Below, in pieces: positions 57,519-62,000 of a DNA stretch of 62,000 bases (within the stretch, counting starts at the first letter, position 1; each line of letters begins with the position of its first letter). The stretch is from Adiantum capillus-veneris. Lineage: Eukaryota; Streptophyta; Polypodiopsida; Polypodiales; Pteridaceae. Where the stretch lies: contig CM043943.1 in the NCBI GenBank assembly GCA_014529385.2, forward strand, positions 97,306,355-97,368,354. The letters run 5' to 3'. Both the position numbers and the translations under genes were made by a program. The notes beneath the pieces are model-generated. The model did not search any database, was not told the DNA's origin, and saw only the letters and a program-made list of their open reading frames with translations.

Positions 57519-58720
57519 CTACTCTAGTGATAGGCGAGCGTGCATATCCATGCTAGAGCCTCCATGTAAATCCCATAGACAACTCTGTATGGTCTGCAAA
57601 ACTCCATTATGCATCATGCTAGTGTTAGTCACCGTACGACGGACCACCCCTGCTGCAAATACTCCCACTACAACTGCTAGGTCGGGCCTTGATACTAGTG
57701 GGTTATACATGAGACGCTCGAACACTGGCAATATCTTTGCGAACCTGGTTGTGCTCGCCTCCCTTGTGCTATCTACAATCACTATATCATCAGGACTACT
57801 TATCGCATATGGATGTATCAATGCCGACATTGAAATGTCTATGTGCGTCTTGGCACCAACTCGTCACCCTCTAGCATGAGAATATCAAAGAACTCCATTG
57901 TGTCATCTCTGTCTGTGTCTCTAGGGAGAAGACCCACTCTACCTCTATCTACACAGACTCTGACAACACCTGCAATATCTCACTAGAGCATTGTCGATCT
58001 ACCTATATCTCTACAGAGTCTACTGGCTTGTCTTGCATAACTAAATTCTCTATCTCGTGAGCATGGTGGATCTCACCCACGAAGGAGACATGTCTCGTCT
58101 CTCTCTCAAAGCATGCTAACAATAAAATCAACACCATGTCGTTTTGAATCTCGGACATATGCATAGAAGATACCAAACTGTTGCGGGCTCCTCTGGCAAT
58201 CACTAATGAACCGCAATGAATCTACATTTGGAAAGATTTCTCTCTAAAGAGTATCCAACAACCACAATTTTCTACCTGTTTCACTAAGATCAAGCTCTAT
58301 CTCAACTAAGGAACATAAGACACATGTCATAGAGTATATGATGCATCACTAGGAAATGACAAACAAACATCTCCTGCACCTGTAATGTCAAATGCCAAAC
58401 CATAGGAGGCCAAGTGCACACAACCAAAGCTCTCACTAGAGAAGGTGCAAAATGAGTCACGATGTGGTGTGACGTGGAAGATTGCATCCTCATCTACCAT
58501 GTAATCAGGAGGAACACTAAAACATGTAACCAAGAGGAACACTAAAGGCAAATGTGACACCACCGTCAGTGGCATATGAAGCCACCACTCTAAGCATGCG
58601 TTAAAACCTCATGTGCACCATGCATAGATCTCTGATGTTGCCTCATACGTTCGAAACTACGGCGCTTAATGTGCCCTTTGTGACCACAATGCTAACATTG
58701 CATGTATCGGCAAGAACGAG
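57519..58720 (-). pseudogene. copia gag/protease/RT traces
   Basis: On the minus strand: a zinc knuckle near 58690-58650 (QC, stop, HCGHKGHIKRR) and a protease near 58500-58420, where DSGA reads DEDA, followed by FHVTPHRDSFCTFSSESFG and GAGDVCLS. Near 57700 an RT end reads LMYNPLVSRPDLAVVVGV. The middle of pol is missing. Confidence 0.65.
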
Positions 58721-59399
58721 ACCATCGTCCCTCACGAGTCATCACTATGGACTCTAAATTGTCACACATATCTGCAACCATAAGTGAACTTCAAGAAACT
58801 AAGGCGAGAAAACCTAGGAAAAAATCTGGCAGAGTCTCCCCTGTAAACTGAGAAAAACCTCAAGTACAATCTCTACCATAAACCATGTCCAACTAGCAAC
58901 AAAGTGGGAGATCACTCCACCACTACACAATCATGAAAAACAAGATGAAACGCATCAAAACCGATGCTCATATGCATTAAATCAGCTTTGTAATCTGCAA
59001 ACTGCAAGGGCAGTAAGTGGGACAAACATCTCAACTAAGCGTAAAGCCCATAACCGTATGTGCAAGTAGTGAGCAAACTAGCTCAAAACGTATCCCACAA
59101 GAGAAACTGCCTGCAAAAATCTGTAAAAGAAACTGTGAAACTTGTGACTGTCTGTTTGTAGCAACACAAGCATAAGCAATCCTCACTTCTGCGAGAGTGG
59201 GTACAAGAACACTAAACTGTGTCCAAGCTGACAAAACTTTATCAAAATGGGAGTCAAACTTGACCACTAAAGCATCCGAAAGCAAAACTTGAGATACGCA
59301 TAAAACATGGCGAGAATCTCGGGAAAAAAGAGATCCACAAATGGTATACATAAAATGCCAAAACCCTGGCAAACAAGCTCACTCCTGAACAAGTGTCTC

Positions 59400-60990
59400 T
59401 ATGGACCTATACCTGTCCAAAAAACGATGTAAACCTATGAACCTAGTACCTGCGAGTTATAAGTAGCTCAAGCTGTATCCGCAAAATGTATACATAGCAT
59501 ATACTACACAAAAACGTACTAAAACTGCTCTCTGGAATGCTTCACACAATCATACATAGTCTGTGCTGCAAGAAATCGCCAATTGTGAGTAAAATGTCGA
59601 GAAACAAGCGCACACTATGTTGTCGGTTGGTAAGTACGCCGATCGAAAACCAAGCGCAAAGCACGAACATCTGATTGTTGTTGAAATTGTCGTTAGAGAG
59701 CCGCGCCTGCAAAAAAACTGCTTTAGAGTGATCAGTCGAAGCTGCTATGCATCGGTATGTGCCGTCAAAGCTGGAAAACTAGGACTCGTCGAAGACAAAA
59801 TGGTCGAATCGAAGCCCAGATGTTGGGGAGAGGCCGTCGGAGCAAAACCACTCCGGAATGAGCACGTGGGAGGGAAGTCGCTGGTGAAGCTACATTGGAG
59901 GAGAGTCCAACTACTCTCTCTCTCTCTCGCTCTCGCTATGTCAAAGCAGAGAAAAGAAGGTCGATGTCACCTTCTGCCATCAGATGATAGCACTCACCGC
60001 CAAGGTCGCGGTTTTGTCGATGCTCGAAGCCGGTGCCCAGCCGTCGATGCCGAGGAAAAATGCCAAAGTCAAAAACCAGCAAATCAGTGTCAAAATCGAT
60101 GCGCCGATCGATGCCAATCGTCCATGTCGAGAGGAAATCATCAAGGAGATGCTCTCTCAAACGGGATGCTGTAGCTCTCCATTGCCGAGAGCTAAGGTCG
60201 AGAGAACAAGCCACCGTGGGGAGTCGGACCGATGTCGAGAATAACGTCGAAACATCAAAAAAAAAATCTTTCCTCTTTCTTTTCTCCACGACCAAGAGAG
60301 CACTCAAGCTATCTCTCTTTTTCTCTATAGCTTTTGTGCCCGTGTCAAGTATTCTCTCTCTCTCTCTCTGGTGAGAGAGAGAGAGAGAGAGAGAGAATTT
60401 CCCTTTGCGGGCTTGCTTTGCTTTCACTAGCGTTGCCTTCAATTTCTGCCGAATTGCGACCTGTAGTTTACCTTAGCAATTCACAAACATCTAGATCCCG
60501 ATTCCTAAACTCAGAAGGGTGAGAATCTCAAATGCTCATGTAAAGATACCATGATGCGGCATGATATTATCCTGCGACACCCTGATTCTTTACTGCCCAA
60601 CAATTTCCTGCTTCCATTCACTGCCAGCACTACTCTATTTCCCGATTACCCCCGTTCTCCCCTCGTGCTAGATCTAAGATCTCCAACCTCACATCCTTCT
60701 TTGCTCACTTAGCTTCATTCTCAATTCCCTCTGTTGCTTTTCCAAGCTCTTGCACTGTGAAGACTTTGCCCATCTCTCTGCAAATTCCCAAATCCCCCTC
60801 AAGATTCCCTCTTCTCCGAGAGGGGGTTGTGCGCATGAAGGAAGCCGAGATCCGAGATCTCACCTTGTCTTTGTCGGGTTCTCACCGAAAAGCTCCGATC
60901 TAACGTCGCTGAGCCAAATCTACCGCCATCGAGCTTCGTCGCTTCCGTGTCTCATCGGGAAGCCGTCACACACATCGATCGTTTGTCGCG
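59400..60990 (-). other. long CpG-rich leader of the copia element
   Basis: 1.6 kb between the primer site and gag with many TCGA and CGATC words, in contrast to the CpG-poor surroundings. Frames of 185 codons (plus, 59617) and 168 codons (minus, 60442-59936) are open but unrecognised and overlap each other. Confidence 0.5.
60351..60396. repeat. CT/GA hairpin palindrome
   Basis: A CT run directly followed by GGT and a GA run: an almost perfect inverted repeat of about 20-bp arms in the copia leader. Confidence 0.9.
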
Positions 60991-61709
60991 GCTCTGATAC
61001 CAATTGAAGAGTGCGCGCGCGGATGCGGTGTTGTGTGTGCATGCAAGGAGGGGAGAGGGAGAGAGTAGACCGTGTGTGGGTGGAGCACGACTCAAACGAG
61101 CTACTCCTTATTCTTGGTATATGTACAAGAACAAGGTGAGTAATGAGCGGGCGCCCATAGCCTGGGCGGTTAGGCAAGGCATAGACGCCTTTACCCCAAC
61201 AAGAAAAATCCTGTTGCACCCAAGCAGGACCCCTAGTATTCCACACCCTTCACCAACCAAGGCCCAGAGCTCTCCGAAGCCGAGATCCGAGATCTCACCT
61301 TGTCTTTGTCGGGTTCTCACCGAAAAGCTCCGATCTGACGTCGCTGAGCCAAATCTACCGCCGTCGAGCTTCGTCGCTTCCGTGTCTCGTTGGGAAGCCG
61401 TCACACACATCGATCGTTTGTCGCGGCTCTGATACCAATTGAAGAGTGCGCGCGCGGATGCGGTGTTGTGTGTGCATGCAAGGAGGGGAGAGGGAGAGAG
61501 TAGACCGTGTGTGGGTGGAGCACGACTCAAACGAGCTACTCCTTATTCTTGGTATATGTACAAGAACAAGGTGAGTAATGAGCGGGCACCCATAGCCTGG
61601 GCGGTTAGGCAAGGCATAGACGCCTTTACCCCAACAAGAAAAACCCTGTTGCACCCAAGCAGGACCCCTAGTATTCCACACCCTTCACCAACCAAGGCCC
61701 ACAGCTCTC
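60840..61709. repeat. 435-bp tandem duplication of leader, primer site, LTR and flank
   Basis: 60840-61274 and 61275-61709 are over 95% identical. Each contains 160 bp of leader, the primer site (60991 and 61426), the 197-bp LTR (61005-61201 and 61440-61636) and about 75 bp of outside flank. The flank is included, so the duplication arose after insertion. Confidence 0.88.
61440..61636 (-). repeat. extra copy of the copia 5' LTR
   Basis: Second LTR in the tandem duplication, followed by the same AGAAA flank as the first. Confidence 0.85.
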
Positions 61710-61933
61710 CAGAGCACTGCATACCCCCAATTGCAAGTCAAACCACAATGCCACCAACCTCCCACCTCCTCACAACTCGAACAATAACAGAAGCTCACTG
61801 TGAACCCTACGCCATACTCAGAGTACATCTCCTTGCCAACTAATGCGTTTTTACTTCTTTCTAAAGATTATGACTTCAACGGTTTTTTGCAAGACAAGCT
61901 CAAAATCTGCCTTTTTTTTTTTCTAAGGCAGTG

Positions 61934-62000
61934 GTTACACGAGGAATAGTTATTAGTTATTCTACTGATAACTATGCCTCCTTGATGGTCACGAGTGAAA
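61934..62000. mobile_element. start of a second hAT-like MITE (runs off right edge)
   Basis: TTACACGAGGAATAGTTATTAGTTAT, then GATAACTATGCCTCC and GGTCACGAGTG, parallels the first 68 bp of the element at 47239 at about 65% identity. Confidence 0.5.

Larger units (their letters stand above)
57161..61201 (-). mobile_element. copia element with internal deletion
   Basis: Minus-strand order: LTR 61201-61005 (197 bp), primer site 61003-60991, long leader, gag and protease traces, end of RT, purine tract (AAAGTGGGATAT, 57395-57384), and the 3' LTR 57383-57161 (223 bp). Both LTRs start TGTTGGGGTAAAGGC and end CACTCTTCA. Flanking pentamers are AGCAA and AGAAA (4 of 5). Total 4.0 kb. Integrase and most of RT are gone. 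Confidence 0.78.

Noticed and set aside
59617-60174. 185-codon plus-strand frame
   Set aside because: It lies antisense in the leader of a minus-strand copia element, overlaps a frame on the other strand, and has no recognisable motif.
57156-61206. Exact target duplication for the minus-strand copia element
   Set aside because: AGCAA and AGAAA match at 4 of 5 bases; reported only as approximate.
60920-61843. Repeated frames of 108-142 codons on both strands
   Set aside because: They come from the duplicated LTR/leader unit and recur only because the DNA is duplicated.
1-62000. tRNA, rRNA, microRNA hairpin or organelle DNA
   Set aside because: No cloverleaf, rRNA core motif or organelle gene was recognised by eye; the MITE foldbacks were not called as microRNA without expression evidence.

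Overview
The window looks like TE-dense, repeat-rich nuclear DNA of a land plant, probably a seed plant. Reasons: plant LTR-retrotransposons primed by initiator-Met tRNA, a Tat-type Ty3/gypsy element with two RNase H domains, a chromodomain Ty3/gypsy element, L1-like LINE pieces, MITEs, long CT/GA/AC microsatellites, and a spliced receptor-like-kinase gene. I see no bacterial operon, CRISPR array, tRNA or rRNA. The species cannot be named from sequence alone.

Layout. 1-4681: Ty3/gypsy element on the minus strand, running off the left edge, with its 5' LTR at 3545-4681; it sits in the gag of a minus-strand Ty1/copia piece (4682-5523). 5551-6960: decayed plus-strand copia. 8239-22950: a two-layer nest. 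The outer layer is a minus-strand short-LTR element bounded by the 5-bp duplication ATTGG. It is split by an 11.1-kb plus-strand Tat-lineage element (9278-20406) with two 2605-bp LTRs. 23759-25816: a short-LTR, gag/pol-less element carrying a captured fragment of the chlorophyll/haem gene for glutamate-1-semialdehyde aminomutase. 25817-34400: AT-rich DNA, microsatellites and local tandem duplications, possibly including a CACTA transposon end.

35121-45860 (minus): the 3' part of a receptor-like-kinase gene. Three exons join in frame, and the 8.8-kb intron before the last exon holds copia, gypsy and LINE debris. Just upstream of it lie a 492-bp MULE-type MITE with a 9-bp target duplication (46244-46735) and a hAT-like MITE (47239-47519); a relative of the latter starts at the right edge.

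47900-49400: LINE remnant. 49465-50565: front of a copia element with a 182-bp LTR. 50566-56710: an old chromodomain Ty3/gypsy element. 57161-61201: internally deleted minus-strand copia element whose LTR-plus-leader end is tandemly duplicated (60840-61709).

The coding capacity is almost all retroelement. The only host-type gene that could still work is the kinase, and its upstream exons are not recognised here. The most unusual items are the captured aminomutase fragment, the pair of duplicated small leader ORFs in the Tat element, and the TSD-verified nest. I found nothing that I can defend as an entirely new biological system.
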